Assembly (NCBI RefSeq): GCF_031180965.1
Contig: NZ_JAPSLH010000006.1
Coordinates: 62,001-126,000, forward strand
Direction: 5' to 3'
Source: Chelativorans sp.
Lineage (GTDB): Bacteria; Pseudomonadota; Alphaproteobacteria; Rhizobiales; Rhizobiaceae
DNA length: 64,000 nucleotides
The position numbers were made by a program, and so were the translations under genes. The notes under the pieces were generated by a model that was not told where the DNA came from, ran no database searches, and was given only the letters and a program-made list of their open reading frames with translations. Positions 49,563 through 58,301 of this stretch are shown here, one piece after another (the stretch's first letter is position 1; each line of letters opens with the position of its first letter).

Positions 49563-50750
49563 ATGACCGCTTCCTTCCGAAAGCATCTTTCCGCCGAGCT
49601 CGAGGGGCTGAAGACATCCGGGCTCTATAAGAGCGAGCGCGTCATCACGTCCATGCAGTCCGCCAGGATCGAGAGCGGCGGGCGGGAGGTGCTCAACTTC
49701 TGCGCCAACAACTACCTCGGCCTGGCCGACAATGAAGAGCTGCGCGAGGCGGCCAAGAAGGCGCTCGACCGCTATGGCTACGGCATGGCCTCGGTGCGCT
49801 TCATCTGCGGCACGCAGGAGGAGCACAAGGCGCTGGAGGCGCGCATTTCGGGGTTCCTGGGCATGGAGGACACGATCCTCTATTCCTCCTGCTTCGACGC
49901 CAATACCGGTCTGTTCGAGACGCTGCTCGGGCCGGAGGATGCCGTCATCTCCGACGCGCTGAACCATGCCTCCATCATCGACGGCGTAAGGCTCTGCAAG
50001 GCCCGCCGGCTGCGCTACGCCAACAATGATATGGGCGAGCTGGAGGCGCGGCTGAAGGAGGCGCAGGACGCGCGCTTCCGTCTCATCGCCACCGATGGCG
50101 TCTTCTCGATGGACGGCATCATCGCCAATCTGGCGGCCATCTGCGACCTTGCGGAACGGTATGACGCGATGGTGATGGTGGACGACAGCCACGCGGTGGG
50201 CTTCGTCGGCGCGCATGGCCGCGGCACGCCGGAGCATTGCGGCGTCGAGGGGCGGGTCGACATCGTGACGGGCACGCTCGGAAAGGCGCTGGGCGGCGCC
50301 TCCGGCGGCTATACCAGCGGCAGGAAGGAAGTGGTGGAATGGCTGCGCCAGCGCTCGCGGCCCTATCTTTTCTCCAACACGCTGGCGCCAGTGATCGCGG
50401 CGGCTTCGCTAAAGGTGTTCGACATCGTCGAAGAGGGTGATGATTTGCGCCGGAGGCTCTATGACAATGCCCGGCAATTCCGCCAGAAGATGACGAAGCT
50501 GGGCTTCACCCTCGCGGGGAGGGACCACCCGATCATCCCCGTGATGATCGGCGATGCCGCGTTGGCGGGGGCCATGGCCGACCGGCTGCTCGACCACGGC
50601 ATCTATCTCGTCGGCTTCTCCTTCCCCGTCGTGCCCAAGGGAGAAGCGCGCATCCGCACGCAGATGTCGGCCGCCCATTCGCCGGAGGATATCGACCGCG
50701 CGGTGGAAGCGTTTGGAGCCGTCGGGCGGGAGTTGGGATTGGTATCCTGA
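49563..50750 (+). CDS. kbl: Glycine C-acetyltransferase (2-amino-3-ketobutyrate CoA ligase)
   Basis: This 395-residue PLP enzyme cleaves 2-amino-3-ketobutyrate with CoA to glycine and acetyl-CoA, the second step of threonine degradation. The PLP-binding Lys is in [25 protein letters not shown] near residue 43 and the C-terminal [15 protein letters not shown] match Kbl. tdh, the first step, follows 54 bases later, the standard kbl-tdh pair. Confidence 0.96.
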   Translation: MTASFRKHLSAELEGLKTSGLYKSERVITSMQSARIESGGREVLNFCANNYLGLADNEELREAAKKALDRYGYGMASVRFICGTQEEHKALEARISGFLGMEDTILYSSCFDANTGLFETLLGPEDAVISDALNHASIIDGVRLCKARRLRYANNDMGELEARLKEAQDARFRLIATDGVFSMDGIIANLAAICDLAERYDAMVMVDDSHAVGFVGAHGRGTPEHCGVEGRVDIVTGTLGKALGGASGGYTSGRKEVVEWLRQRSRPYLFSNTLAPVIAAASLKVFDIVEEGDDLRRRLYDNARQFRQKMTKLGFTLAGRDHPIIPVMIGDAALAGAMADRLLDHGIYLVGFSFPVVPKGEARIRTQMSAAHSPEDIDRAVEAFGAVGRELGLVS

Positions 50751-50804
50751 CGCAATCTGCTCCTTAGCTTGTGCCCTACCTCGCCCGACAGTCGGAGAAG
50801 AGAC

Positions 50805-51839
50805 ATGTCCAACATGATGAAGGCGCTGGTGAAGGCGAAGCCGGAAGAAGGCCTCTGGATGGAGCGTGTGCCGCTGCCCGAAATCGGCCCAAACGACGTG
50901 CTGATCAGGGTCAAGAAGGCGGCGATCTGCGGCACGGACGTGCATATCTGGAACTGGGACGAGTGGGCGCGGAAGACGGTTCCGGTGCCCCTCATCACCG
51001 GCCACGAGTTCGTCGGCGAGGTGGCCGATCTCGGCGCGGCGGTGAGCGAATACCGGGTCGGGCAGCGCGTGTCGGGCGAGGGTCACATCGTCTGCGGCCA
51101 CTGCCGCAACTGCCGCGCGGGGCGCGGCCATCTGTGCCGCAACACGCTGGGCGTCGGCGTGCACCGGCCCGGGGCCTTTGCCGAGTATATCGCACTCCCG
51201 CAGCACAATGTTGTTGCCATCCCGGATGACGTGCCCGACGAGATCGCCGCCATCTTCGATCCGCTCGGCAACGCCGTCCACACCGCGCTTTCGTTCGATC
51301 TCGTGGGCGAGGACGTCCTGGTGACGGGGGCGGGTCCCATCGGCATCATGGGCGCGCTGGTGGCGCAATGCGTCGGCGCGCGCAAAGTGGTGATCACGGA
51401 CATCAATCCGGGCCGGCTGGCGCTGGCGAGAAAGCTCGGCGTCCGGCATACAGTGAATGCCCGGGAGGAGAAGCTCGCGGACGTGATGCGCCAGCTCGGC
51501 ATGACGGAAGGTTTCGACATCGGCCTCGAAATGTCGGGCTCGGCTTCTGCTTTCCGCGACATGATCGATGCGATGAACAATGGCGGCAAGATCGCCATTC
51601 TGGGGATCGCGCCGACCGGTTTCGAGATCGACTGGAACAAGGTCATCTTCAAGATGCTGCATCTGAAGGGCATCTACGGACGCGAGATGTTCGAGACCTG
51701 GTACAAGATGATCGCGCTCGTCCAGGGGCCGCTCGACGTGTCAGGGCTGATCACGCACCGCATCGACGCGGACGATTTCCGTGCCGGGTTCGACGCCATG
51801 CGCAGCGGCCAGGCTGGCAAGGTCGTGATGGATTGGTGA
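50805..51839 (+). CDS. tdh: L-threonine 3-dehydrogenase
   Basis: This 344-residue zinc alcohol dehydrogenase-family enzyme oxidises threonine to 2-amino-3-ketobutyrate with NAD. The catalytic zinc region is in [14 protein letters not shown] and GHEFVGEV; the structural zinc cysteines are in [15 protein letters not shown]; the NAD motif is [13 protein letters not shown]. Length is normal. I chose the ATG at 50805. The substrate kbl uses is made here. Confidence 0.96.
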   Translation: MSNMMKALVKAKPEEGLWMERVPLPEIGPNDVLIRVKKAAICGTDVHIWNWDEWARKTVPVPLITGHEFVGEVADLGAAVSEYRVGQRVSGEGHIVCGHCRNCRAGRGHLCRNTLGVGVHRPGAFAEYIALPQHNVVAIPDDVPDEIAAIFDPLGNAVHTALSFDLVGEDVLVTGAGPIGIMGALVAQCVGARKVVITDINPGRLALARKLGVRHTVNAREEKLADVMRQLGMTEGFDIGLEMSGSASAFRDMIDAMNNGGKIAILGIAPTGFEIDWNKVIFKMLHLKGIYGREMFETWYKMIALVQGPLDVSGLITHRIDADDFRAGFDAMRSGQAGKVVMDW

Positions 51840-51845
51840 GCAGGC

Positions 51846-52250
51846 TCAGGCGCTGATGAGAGGCACGGATTCGGCTTCCGCGGCGCGCGCAAGCTTCCTG
51901 TCGAGCGTGGCGAGGGGCAGGCCGCGCCTGGAGGCCACCTCGAGATAGGCGGCGTCATCTGCCGTCAGACCATGCTTACGTGCGAGCATCATCAGCAGTT
52001 CTTCGCCGCAGACATCATCCACGATGGTCGGCAGTGAATCGATCTGAACCAGGCCTCTCTGAACCTGATCAAGATTGATGCGCTTGCGGCGCTCGCCGAC
52101 AAGAAGGACGTTGCAGATTTCGAACCAGTAAAGACGCGGAACCAGCAACTCTGTGTCGCGAAGCAATCCGAGGGTGAGATCGGCTATAGCCGAGCTTTCA
52201 TCCGGAAGGCACCAGCGGGCGGCGATCCAGGAGTCGACGACGATCGGCAA
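51846..52250 (-). CDS. PIN-domain toxin, VapC family
   Basis: This 134-residue predicted ribonuclease has the four conserved acidic residues of the PIN active site: Asp6 (VVDSW), Glu44 (WFEICN), Asp99 (ADDAAYL) and Asp117 (TLDRK). VapC toxins cleave tRNA or rRNA. The start is a TTG directly abutting the antitoxin stop (TAG then TTG), a weak start that could keep toxin below antitoxin levels by translational coupling. Full length. Confidence 0.88.
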   Translation of the reverse strand: MPIVVDSWIAARWCLPDESSAIADLTLGLLRDTELLVPRLYWFEICNVLLVGERRKRINLDQVQRGLVQIDSLPTIVDDVCGEELLMMLARKHGLTADDAAYLEVASRRGLPLATLDRKLARAAEAESVPLISA

Positions 52251-52505
52251 CTATTTGCGGCCTTCGTCACGCCACTTAAGGATTTCCTCGGCCGTGACGT
52301 CCGTCTTGGGCAGCGCCTTGCGCCATTCCTGAAGGCGTAGCACGGCTTCAGCCCCACGGCGCCTCCTGCCTTCTTCGTCCACCTCCGGCGTCAGCCGCGC
52401 GATGGTCTTGCCGTGGCGTGTGATGCAAATGGTCTCACCCCGCTCGGCATCGCCCACGAGGGAAGAGAAGTTGGCCTCGGCCTCCTTAAGAGAGACGGTC
52501 TTCAT
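52251..52505 (-). CDS. Type II antitoxin, Phd/YefM family
   Basis: This 84-residue protein begins MKTVSLKEAEANFSSLVGDAERGETI, the Phd/YefM DNA-binding fold, with TRHGKTIARLTP typical of the family, and a C-terminal toxin-binding helix (TAEEILKWRDEGRK). A good Shine-Dalgarno (GGAGG) precedes the ATG. It probably represses its own promoter with VapC. The pair sits between tdh and a phosphatase-like gene and has no phage or transposon neighbours. Confidence 0.88.
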   Translation of the reverse strand: MKTVSLKEAEANFSSLVGDAERGETICITRHGKTIARLTPEVDEEGRRRRGAEAVLRLQEWRKALPKTDVTAEEILKWRDEGRK

Positions 52506-52615
52506 ATGGCCTCCAAAGCCGGTCAGATGACCTATCTAAAAGGTAGTGGCCCGGCTGAAAATCGTCAATGCGCCGCGGTCGATAGGGCAAGCTCCGGTGG
52601 AGATCCAGAGGCCAC

Positions 52616-52951
52616 TCAGGCCTTCATCTGCTGCACGAGGCCGTAGAGGTTGAGGCAGCGCGTGCCGCTGCGGCAATAGGCGAGGACGGGCCTGGGCAGC
52701 TCCTCGAGCACTTGGGCCATGTCCCGCACATTCTCTTCCGTGATGGCGCCCGAGACGACGGGAATAAAGCGGAACTCAAGCCCCGCCGCCCGCGCGGCCT
52801 CCTCCACCATGTCATGACGCACCGCGCCTTCTTCGCTGTCCGGGCGATTGCAGATGAGGCTCTTGAAGCCGGCGCCTGCAATCTCCGCCACCTGTTGCGG
52901 GGCGATCTGGCCGGTGACGGCGAAGTCTTCGTTGATCTTGCGGATGTCCAT
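52616..52951 (-). CDS. TIGR01244/DUF442-family phosphatase-like protein
   Basis: This 111-residue protein has the dual-specificity-phosphatase/rhodanese-like fold with the active-site loop CRSGTR (Cys-x4-Arg). It belongs to the family (TIGR01244) often fused or adjacent to persulfide dioxygenase and sulfur-transfer genes (for example Blh). Whether it acts on phosphate or sulfur is unknown. It stands alone here, 31 bases downstream of a PcaD-like hydrolase gene on the same strand. Confidence 0.82.
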   Translation of the reverse strand: MDIRKINEDFAVTGQIAPQQVAEIAGAGFKSLICNRPDSEEGAVRHDMVEEAARAAGLEFRFIPVVSGAITEENVRDMAQVLEELPRPVLAYCRSGTRCLNLYGLVQQMKA

Positions 52952-52982
52952 TTGCGTTTCCTTTCGGGGAGCCGATCAGCGC

Positions 52983-53777
52983 TCAGGCTTGTAATTCCTC
53001 GCGGAGGAAGGCGCGGATGAGTTCGGCCGTCCGTTCCGGCTGCTCGATGCAGGGCAGGTGCCCCGCATCCTCGATGATTTTAAAGCGCGCGCCCTCGATC
53101 AGCGATGCAAGTTCGCGCACAAGGTCGGGCGGTGTAGAGCCGTCCTGGTCGCCAACGAGGCAAAGCGCAGGAAGCTTCAGAGCCCGCGTCGATTCCGTCA
53201 GGTCCGCTTCACGCAGCGCGGCGCAGGTGCCAGCATAGCCCTCCCGGCTGGTGCGCGTGAGCATGGCCAGATAGCCGACATAGTCGGGGTTGTCCGGCGT
53301 GCGATAGGCGGGCGTGAACCAGCGCTGCATGATTCCATCGGCGATGGACGCGATGCCGTCCTCAGTAACCGCCTTTATGCGGGCGTTCCAGAGTTCGTCA
53401 TTGCCGATTTTCGGTGCCGTGCCGCAGAGGACAAGCGCACGTACGAGATCGGGACGCAGCGCTGCGAGGCCCTGGGCGACGACGCCTCCAACGGAGAGGC
53501 CGACAATGATCGCGCTCGCAGTCCCAAGATGATCAAGCAGCGCGGCAAGATCCCCAACATGGTCCGTCATCGCATAGGGCGGCGGCGTCGCCTCGGAGAG
53601 CCCGTGGCCGCGCTTGTCATAGAGGACGAGGCGGAAATCCTGCTGCAGGTCGCCGGCCACCTCGTTCCAGATACGGAAATCCGTGCCGAGGGAATTGATG
53701 AAGACGAGGACGGGGCGCTCAGCCGGACCGCGCAGATCATGGTGCAGAACGACTCCGTTCACACGCGCAAACGCCAT
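52983..53777 (-). CDS. pcaD: 3-oxoadipate enol-lactonase-like alpha/beta hydrolase
   Basis: This 264-residue alpha/beta hydrolase matches PcaD, which opens 3-oxoadipate enol-lactone in the protocatechuate/catechol pathway. The nucleophile elbow is VGLSVGGVVAQ, the acid is in VGDQDGSTPP, and the His is in AGHLPCIEQPE. No other pca genes are nearby, so it could instead act on another lactone. The gene is convergent-neighboured by none; the BKACE gene lies upstream on the same strand. Confidence 0.85.
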   Translation of the reverse strand: MAFARVNGVVLHHDLRGPAERPVLVFINSLGTDFRIWNEVAGDLQQDFRLVLYDKRGHGLSEATPPPYAMTDHVGDLAALLDHLGTASAIIVGLSVGGVVAQGLAALRPDLVRALVLCGTAPKIGNDELWNARIKAVTEDGIASIADGIMQRWFTPAYRTPDNPDYVGYLAMLTRTSREGYAGTCAALREADLTESTRALKLPALCLVGDQDGSTPPDLVRELASLIEGARFKIIEDAGHLPCIEQPERTAELIRAFLREELQA

Positions 53778-53830
53778 GCCTCGCCGCCTCCGTTTCTGCC
53801 GGAGTCTCTATGGGAAAACTGCGCCCGGCG

Positions 53831-54673
53831 TCAATTCGTGGCAACAGACCAGTCGGCGCGCAGGCGGTCGGCATCGGCCGTGGGGATGCTGAGCCCATGG
53901 AGGGCGCCGGCCACCGTCGCCACCAGTGCGGCATTGTCCGGGGCAAGCCGTCCGTCGGGGAGAAAGAGATTGTTCTCGAAGCCGGTGCGCATATGCCCGC
54001 CGAGGAGGGCGGCGGCCGTCACGCAGGCCGCCTCGCGCCGGCCGAAGGCGCAGACCATGAAGTGGCCAAAGCGCGGCATATCCGGCCCAATAAAGGGCAG
54101 GAGGTCGGCGGGCGCGGAGCGCTGGCCCTCCGTGTAACGGCCGAGCACGTAGAGCACTGGTATGTCCTCCAAGGGCAGGAGGCCGCGCATCCGCATATCG
54201 TCGAGCTGCCGGGCCTCGTCCGGGTGATAGAGGATGATCTGCGGCACGATCTTCTCACGCGCCATGAAGGCGAGGAACCGGGCGAAATCGGCCTCATGGG
54301 AGGCGTCGGGGACGAGTTCGCGCAGCGCCAGCGAAGCGGCTTCGGGCCTTACCTCGCGCACGACCTCCATCTGCTCCTGCGGCCTGTAGAGCCCGACGGC
54401 CTCGGTGGTGATCTGGATGACGAGCCGGTCGCCCACCTCGTGACGCACGGCGCGAATCGCATCCCGATACGCCTCGGCCTCGAGGATGTGCCGACCGTCG
54501 GGACCGCGCACATGCATATGGACCATGGCGGCACCAGCATCGAGGCAGGCGGCGGCGGTGCGCGCCAGCTCTCCCGCCGTTTGCGGCAGGGCCGGGTGGT
54601 CCGCCCTGGTGCGCCGGCCTCCATTGGGTGCCACCGCGATCGCCACGGCCATATCGGTGTCAGGCTCGGGCAC
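53831..54673 (-). CDS. Beta-keto acid cleavage enzyme (BKACE, DUF849)
   Basis: This 280-residue TIM-barrel enzyme belongs to DUF849, whose prototype Kce condenses 3-keto-5-aminohexanoate with acetyl-CoA to give acetoacetate and a CoA ester. Zinc ligands are visible in MVHMHVRGPDG and GGHMRTGFENN, with GRREAACVTAAALLGGH near the end. I chose the GTG at 54673: an excellent GGAGG lies 8 bases upstream, whereas the upstream ATG at 54718 would run through the operator. Divergent from the RpiR gene. The substrate is unknown. Confidence 0.88.
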   Translation of the reverse strand: MPEPDTDMAVAIAVAPNGGRRTRADHPALPQTAGELARTAAACLDAGAAMVHMHVRGPDGRHILEAEAYRDAIRAVRHEVGDRLVIQITTEAVGLYRPQEQMEVVREVRPEAASLALRELVPDASHEADFARFLAFMAREKIVPQIILYHPDEARQLDDMRMRGLLPLEDIPVLYVLGRYTEGQRSAPADLLPFIGPDMPRFGHFMVCAFGRREAACVTAAALLGGHMRTGFENNLFLPDGRLAPDNAALVATVAGALHGLSIPTADADRLRADWSVATN

Positions 54674-54686
54674 GCCGCTTTCCTCC

Positions 54687-54711
54687 AAGTGTTGCAGTTG
54701 TTGCAACACTT
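54687..54711. promoter_or_regulatory. Inverted-repeat operator in the BKACE/RpiR divergent region
   Basis: AAGTGTTGCA (54687-54696) and TGCAACACTT (54702-54711) are perfect 10-base reverse complements separated by 5 bases. A further TGTTGCA copy follows at 54711-54717. Long symmetric sites of this sort are what dimeric RpiR-family repressors bind. It lies just upstream of the BKACE ribosome-binding site and overlaps the -35 region of the RpiR gene, so both genes could be controlled together. Confidence 0.75.
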
Positions 54712-54712
54712 G

Positions 54713-54741
54713 TTGCATAGACCGGGGAGCGCGTCTAGAAT
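54713..54741 (+). promoter_or_regulatory. Predicted promoter of the RpiR gene
   Basis: A -10 box TAGAAT (54736-54741) is 17 bases from TTGCAT (54713-54718), which overlaps the operator repeats. Starting 6-7 bases after the -10 box would put the transcription start on or next to the ATG at 54748, giving a leaderless or nearly leaderless mRNA. This fits the lack of a Shine-Dalgarno. The -35 box is weak (three of six consensus bases). Confidence 0.5.
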
Positions 54742-54747
54742 GTCCGC

Positions 54748-55632
54748 ATGGACTGCGCCAGCCTTGCCGAAGAGATCTCCCGGTCCGTCGATACGCTGCC
54801 CGAGCAGTTGGGGGCGGCGGCGCGCTACGTGCTGGACAATCCCGGCGACGTGGCGCTTCTGTCGATGCGGGAGCAGGCGCGGCGTGCGGGCGTGCAGCCC
54901 TGGACCATGACGCGGCTTGCAAAGCGGCTCGGCTTCGACGGCTACGAGGCGGTGCGCGAACTGCACGGAAAGGCGCTGAAGGAACAGGCGCTCGGCTTTG
55001 CCGGCAGGGCGGGCAAGCAGGTGGCGCGCCAGCGCGAGGCGGGGGGACAGGTTCTGGCGGAGGAGATCGCCGCTGTCACTTCCACCCAGATTGCCGCGCT
55101 GGGCGGCATTGAGGCCCTGACAGACGCGGCGCGCGTCATGGCGCGTGCGCGGCGGGTCTATTGCCTCGGCCTGCGCTCCAGCCGCCCGGTGGCGGAACAC
55201 CTCGCCTATATGCTCAATTTCCTGGGCGAGAAGGCGCTGTTCCTCGATATCGGCGGCATGGGGGCGGAGGTGCTTCGCCATGCCTCGCGGGAGGACGTGG
55301 TGTTCGTCGCGACGGTCGCCCCCTATACGCGCGCAACCGTGGAGGCGGCGCGCCATGCCCGCGGGGTGGGGCTGGATATCATCGCCCTCACCGACAGCCC
55401 TGCCTCCCCCGTCGCGCGGCTCGCGCGCCACGCCCTCGTCGTGGGCACCGAGAGCCCGTCCTTCTTCCACACTATGGCGCCCGCACTCGCCGCAGCCGAA
55501 ATCCTGTCGGCGCTCGTCGCGGGCGAGGGCGGCGAGGCGGCCCTCGAAGCGATCGCCCGCACCGAGAACGCCCTGTCCGAACTCAAGATACACCTGTTCG
55601 AATATGCCGCCGGCCGGCAAGGGAACCGCTGA
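54748..55632 (+). CDS. RpiR/MurR-family transcriptional regulator
   Basis: This 294-residue regulator has an N-terminal HTH_6 domain (about residues 1-80, with MREQARRAGVQPWTMTRLAKRLGF) and a C-terminal SIS sugar-phosphate-binding domain (about 125-255, RVYCLGLRSSRPVAEHLAYM). The family usually senses phosphosugars, but some members govern amino-acid catabolism. It is probably autoregulated through the adjoining operator. The stop overlaps the aminotransferase start (TGATG), so the two are coupled. Confidence 0.9.
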   Translation: MDCASLAEEISRSVDTLPEQLGAAARYVLDNPGDVALLSMREQARRAGVQPWTMTRLAKRLGFDGYEAVRELHGKALKEQALGFAGRAGKQVARQREAGGQVLAEEIAAVTSTQIAALGGIEALTDAARVMARARRVYCLGLRSSRPVAEHLAYMLNFLGEKALFLDIGGMGAEVLRHASREDVVFVATVAPYTRATVEAARHARGVGLDIIALTDSPASPVARLARHALVVGTESPSFFHTMAPALAAAEILSALVAGEGGEAALEAIARTENALSELKIHLFEYAAGRQGNR

Positions 55633-56954
55633 TGACATATATTCTGCACCGCCAGATCCGTGAGGAACTGCCCGTCGCCGTTGGCGGCCGGGGCGTGGAA
55701 CTCCATGACAGCACGGGCAAAGCCTATATCGACGCCTCGGGCGGGGCGGCGGTGTCCTGTCTCGGGCACAATCATCCCGACGTGGTCGCCGCGCTGAAGC
55801 GGCAGGCGGAAAAGCTCGCCTATGCGCATACGAGCTTCTTCACCACCGAGCCGGCCGAGGCCTTGGCCGAAAGGCTGGTGAAGGCGGCCCCGGAGGGGAT
55901 CAGCCATGCCTATTTCGTCTCCGGCGGCTCGGAGGCGAACGAGGCGGCGCTGAAGATGGCGCGGCAATATTTCGTCGAAAAGGGCGAGCCGGAGCGGCGG
56001 CATATCATCGCCCGCCGCCAGAGCTATCACGGCAACACGCTGGGCGCGCTTGCGACGGGGGGCAATGAGTGGCGGCGTGCGCAGTTCCAGCCCCTGCTGA
56101 TCGAGACGCATCACATCGACCCTTGTTACGCCTATCGGTACCAGGAGCAGGGAGAAGAGGAAGAAGCCTATGGCCGCCGCGCGGCCCAGCAACTCGAGGA
56201 CAAGATCCTGGAGCTCGGGGCCGACAATGTCATGGCCTTCATCGCCGAGCCCGTGGTCGGCGCGACGGCAGGGGCGGTGCCCGCCGTGTCCGGCTATTTC
56301 AGGCGCATCCGCGACATCTGTGACCGCCACGGCGTGCTTCTGATCCTCGACGAGGTTATGTGCGGCATGGGCCGGACGGGCACGCTGTTTGCCTGCGAGC
56401 AGGACGGTGTGGCGCCCGACCTGGTCACGGTGGCGAAGGGGCTGGGCGGCGGATATCAGCCGATCGGCGCGGTATTCCTCTCCCGGAAGATATTCGCGGC
56501 CTTCGCGGAGGGCTCCGGCCTGTTCCAGCACGGCCACACCTATATCGGCCATTCCATGGCCTGCGCCGCAGCCCTTGCCGTGCAGGAGGTCATCGCGCGC
56601 GACGATCTGCTCGCCAATGTGCGGGACATGGGCGGCTATCTGCGCGCGCGGCTGGAGGCGCGTTTCGGCAATCACGCTCATGTGGGCGATATTCGCGGCC
56701 GGGGGCTTTTCCTCGGCCTGGAACTTGTCGCCGACCGCGCGACGAAGGAGCCGTTCGATCCTGCGCGCAAGCTTCATGCCCGGGTGAAGAAGGAAGCGAT
56801 GGCGCGCGGGCTGATGGTCTATCCCGGCGGCGGGACGATCGACGGCGTGCGCGGCGACCATGTGCTCATCGCGCCGCCCTTCATCCTGGATCGGGCGACA
56901 GCGGACATGATCGTCGAGCGCCTCGGCGAGGCGATCGACGCAGCAGCAGGTTGA
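55632..56954 (+). CDS. Class III aminotransferase family protein
   Basis: This 440-residue PLP enzyme has the class III fold: a dimer-binding HHGNT-like SYHGNTLGALATGG, ILDEVMCGMGRTG and the PLP-bound Lys269 in VAKGLGGGYQPIGA. It resembles aspartate-aminotransferase-family omega-aminotransferases that use amines or beta-amino acids with pyruvate or 2-oxoglutarate. The exact donor is unknown. Its position beside BKACE and a TAXI transporter suggests it converts an imported amino compound into a keto acid. Confidence 0.88.
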   Translation: MTYILHRQIREELPVAVGGRGVELHDSTGKAYIDASGGAAVSCLGHNHPDVVAALKRQAEKLAYAHTSFFTTEPAEALAERLVKAAPEGISHAYFVSGGSEANEAALKMARQYFVEKGEPERRHIIARRQSYHGNTLGALATGGNEWRRAQFQPLLIETHHIDPCYAYRYQEQGEEEEAYGRRAAQQLEDKILELGADNVMAFIAEPVVGATAGAVPAVSGYFRRIRDICDRHGVLLILDEVMCGMGRTGTLFACEQDGVAPDLVTVAKGLGGGYQPIGAVFLSRKIFAAFAEGSGLFQHGHTYIGHSMACAAALAVQEVIARDDLLANVRDMGGYLRARLEARFGNHAHVGDIRGRGLFLGLELVADRATKEPFDPARKLHARVKKEAMARGLMVYPGGGTIDGVRGDHVLIAPPFILDRATADMIVERLGEAIDAAAG

Positions 56955-57208
56955 GTCGGAGAAGGGAGGAGGAGAGGGAACCACAGCGTCTCTGCCGATG
57001 GCAGTTGGCGGGCAATTCGTAGTGCCGCCCGCAAATGGGCAAGCTTCGCCATTGACTTGGGGAGCAAGGCCGCTAAGGCTCGCGTCCTGGGCTGCGCGAG
57101 GAGGGCCTGACATTTCACGACGTAATGTCGGTCTGCAGTCCCCCGCCATGGGGCGCGCGCAAAACTTCACGTGCAAATTGTTCTGTGACAAAATTCAGGG
57201 AGTCGGAA
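56955..57208. other. Intergenic region before the TAXI receptor gene
   Basis: About 250 bases with no gene. It is likely to hold the promoter of the TRAP cluster, but I see no good -35/-10 pair. AGGGAG at 57196-57201 before the ATG is the ribosome-binding site. Confidence 0.4.
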
Positions 57209-58192
57209 ATGAAACAAAATCGCTTTCTCGGCCTGGGTCTTGCGGCCGCCATGTTCGGGGCGGTCGCGGCCGGCAGCGCCGGGGCGCAGGAGCAGCGTTT
57301 CGTGTCGATCGGCACGGGCGGCGTGACCGGCGTCTATTATCCCGTGGGCGGCGCCATCTGCCGCCTCATGAACCAGACCCGGCGCGAGCACGGCATCCGC
57401 TGCTCGGTGGAATCCACCGGTGGTTCGGTGTTCAACGTCAATGCCATCAAGGGCGGCGACCTGGATTTCGGCACCGTCCAGTCGGACGTGCAGTACAATG
57501 CCTTCAACGGCGAAGGGAATTTTGCCCAGGAGGGCGGACCGCATCCGGACCTGCGGGCGGTCTTCTCGCTCCATCCCGAGCCGCTGACCGTCGTCGCGCG
57601 CACCGATTCCGGCATCAAGGCCTTCGACGACCTGAAGGGCAAGCGCGTGAATATCGGCAATCCTGGTTCGGGCCAGCGCGCACTGATGGATCTCCTGATT
57701 GCGGAGAAGGGCTGGAGCAACGCCGATTTCGCGCTTGCGTCCGAGCTTGCACCGGCTGAGCAGGCGCCCGCCCTCTGCGACAACAACATCGACGCCTTCG
57801 CCTACACGGTTGGCCATCCGGCCGGCGCGATCCAGGAGGCGACCACCACCTGCGACAGCATCATCGTTCCGGTCGAAGGCGATGTGGTCGACAAGCTGGT
57901 CGAGGAGAACCCCTACTATTTCAAGGCGGTGATCCCCGGCGGCATGTATCGCGGCACGGACCAGGACGTGAATACGTTCGGTGTCGGAGCCACGCTGGTC
58001 GCCTCCGCCAATGTCTCGGACGACGTGGTCTACACGCTGGTGAAGTCGGTCTTCGACAATTTCGAGGACTTCAAGGGCCTGCACCCGGCCCTGGCGAACC
58101 TGACGCCGGAGCAGATGGTGAGCCAAGGCAATTCCGCCCCGCTCCATCCTGGGGCGGAGAGATACTACAAGGAAAAAGGCTGGCTCAAGTAA
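57209..58192 (+). CDS. TAXI-family TRAP transporter solute receptor
   Basis: This 327-residue periplasmic protein has a signal peptide ([22 protein letters not shown], cleaved near AGA) and the TAXI signature: [39 protein letters not shown] and [18 protein letters not shown] receptors bind small anions such as glutamate or other carboxylates. The operon continues with the fused permease. I chose the ATG at 57209. Confidence 0.93.
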   Translation: MKQNRFLGLGLAAAMFGAVAAGSAGAQEQRFVSIGTGGVTGVYYPVGGAICRLMNQTRREHGIRCSVESTGGSVFNVNAIKGGDLDFGTVQSDVQYNAFNGEGNFAQEGGPHPDLRAVFSLHPEPLTVVARTDSGIKAFDDLKGKRVNIGNPGSGQRALMDLLIAEKGWSNADFALASELAPAEQAPALCDNNIDAFAYTVGHPAGAIQEATTTCDSIIVPVEGDVVDKLVEENPYYFKAVIPGGMYRGTDQDVNTFGVGATLVASANVSDDVVYTLVKSVFDNFEDFKGLHPALANLTPEQMVSQGNSAPLHPGAERYYKEKGWLK

Positions 58193-58204
58193 GGAGCCGG
58201 CAAT

Positions 58205-58232
58205 AAGGGCGTCCGGCGGCGGGCGCCCTTTT
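58205..58232 (+). terminator. Terminator-like hairpin between receptor and permease genes
   Basis: An 11-bp stem with one G-U pair (58205-58215 with 58220-58230) and a 4-base loop is followed by TT and preceded within the stem by TT, giving TTTT. It could reduce read-through so that the receptor is made in excess of the permease, as is usual for binding-protein systems. The T run is short, so termination would be partial. Confidence 0.55.
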
Positions 58233-58301
58233 CCGCGCCGCCGCGGGATTCGCGGCGGCGTCGGCATGCCATAGATCAGAACCTTGATCGGGACCGGACA
58301 A

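Noticed and set aside
52506-52570. Promoter/operator of the toxin-antitoxin module
   Set aside because: A TTGACG is present on the minus strand, but the matching -10 is poor and the ACCT/AGGT symmetry is only 4 bases.
54674-54718. Upstream ATG for the BKACE gene (54718)
   Set aside because: The added residues (MQQVLQQLQHLEES) would be encoded by the operator repeat; the GTG at 54673 has an excellent ribosome-binding site.
54349-55638. Minus-strand open frame across the RpiR gene
   Set aside because: It is antisense to a well-supported RpiR gene and has no family resemblance.
57109-57129. Inverted repeat GACATT/AATGTC before the TAXI receptor gene
   Set aside because: Arms of only 6 bases with a 9-base gap are expected by chance; no supporting promoter position was found.
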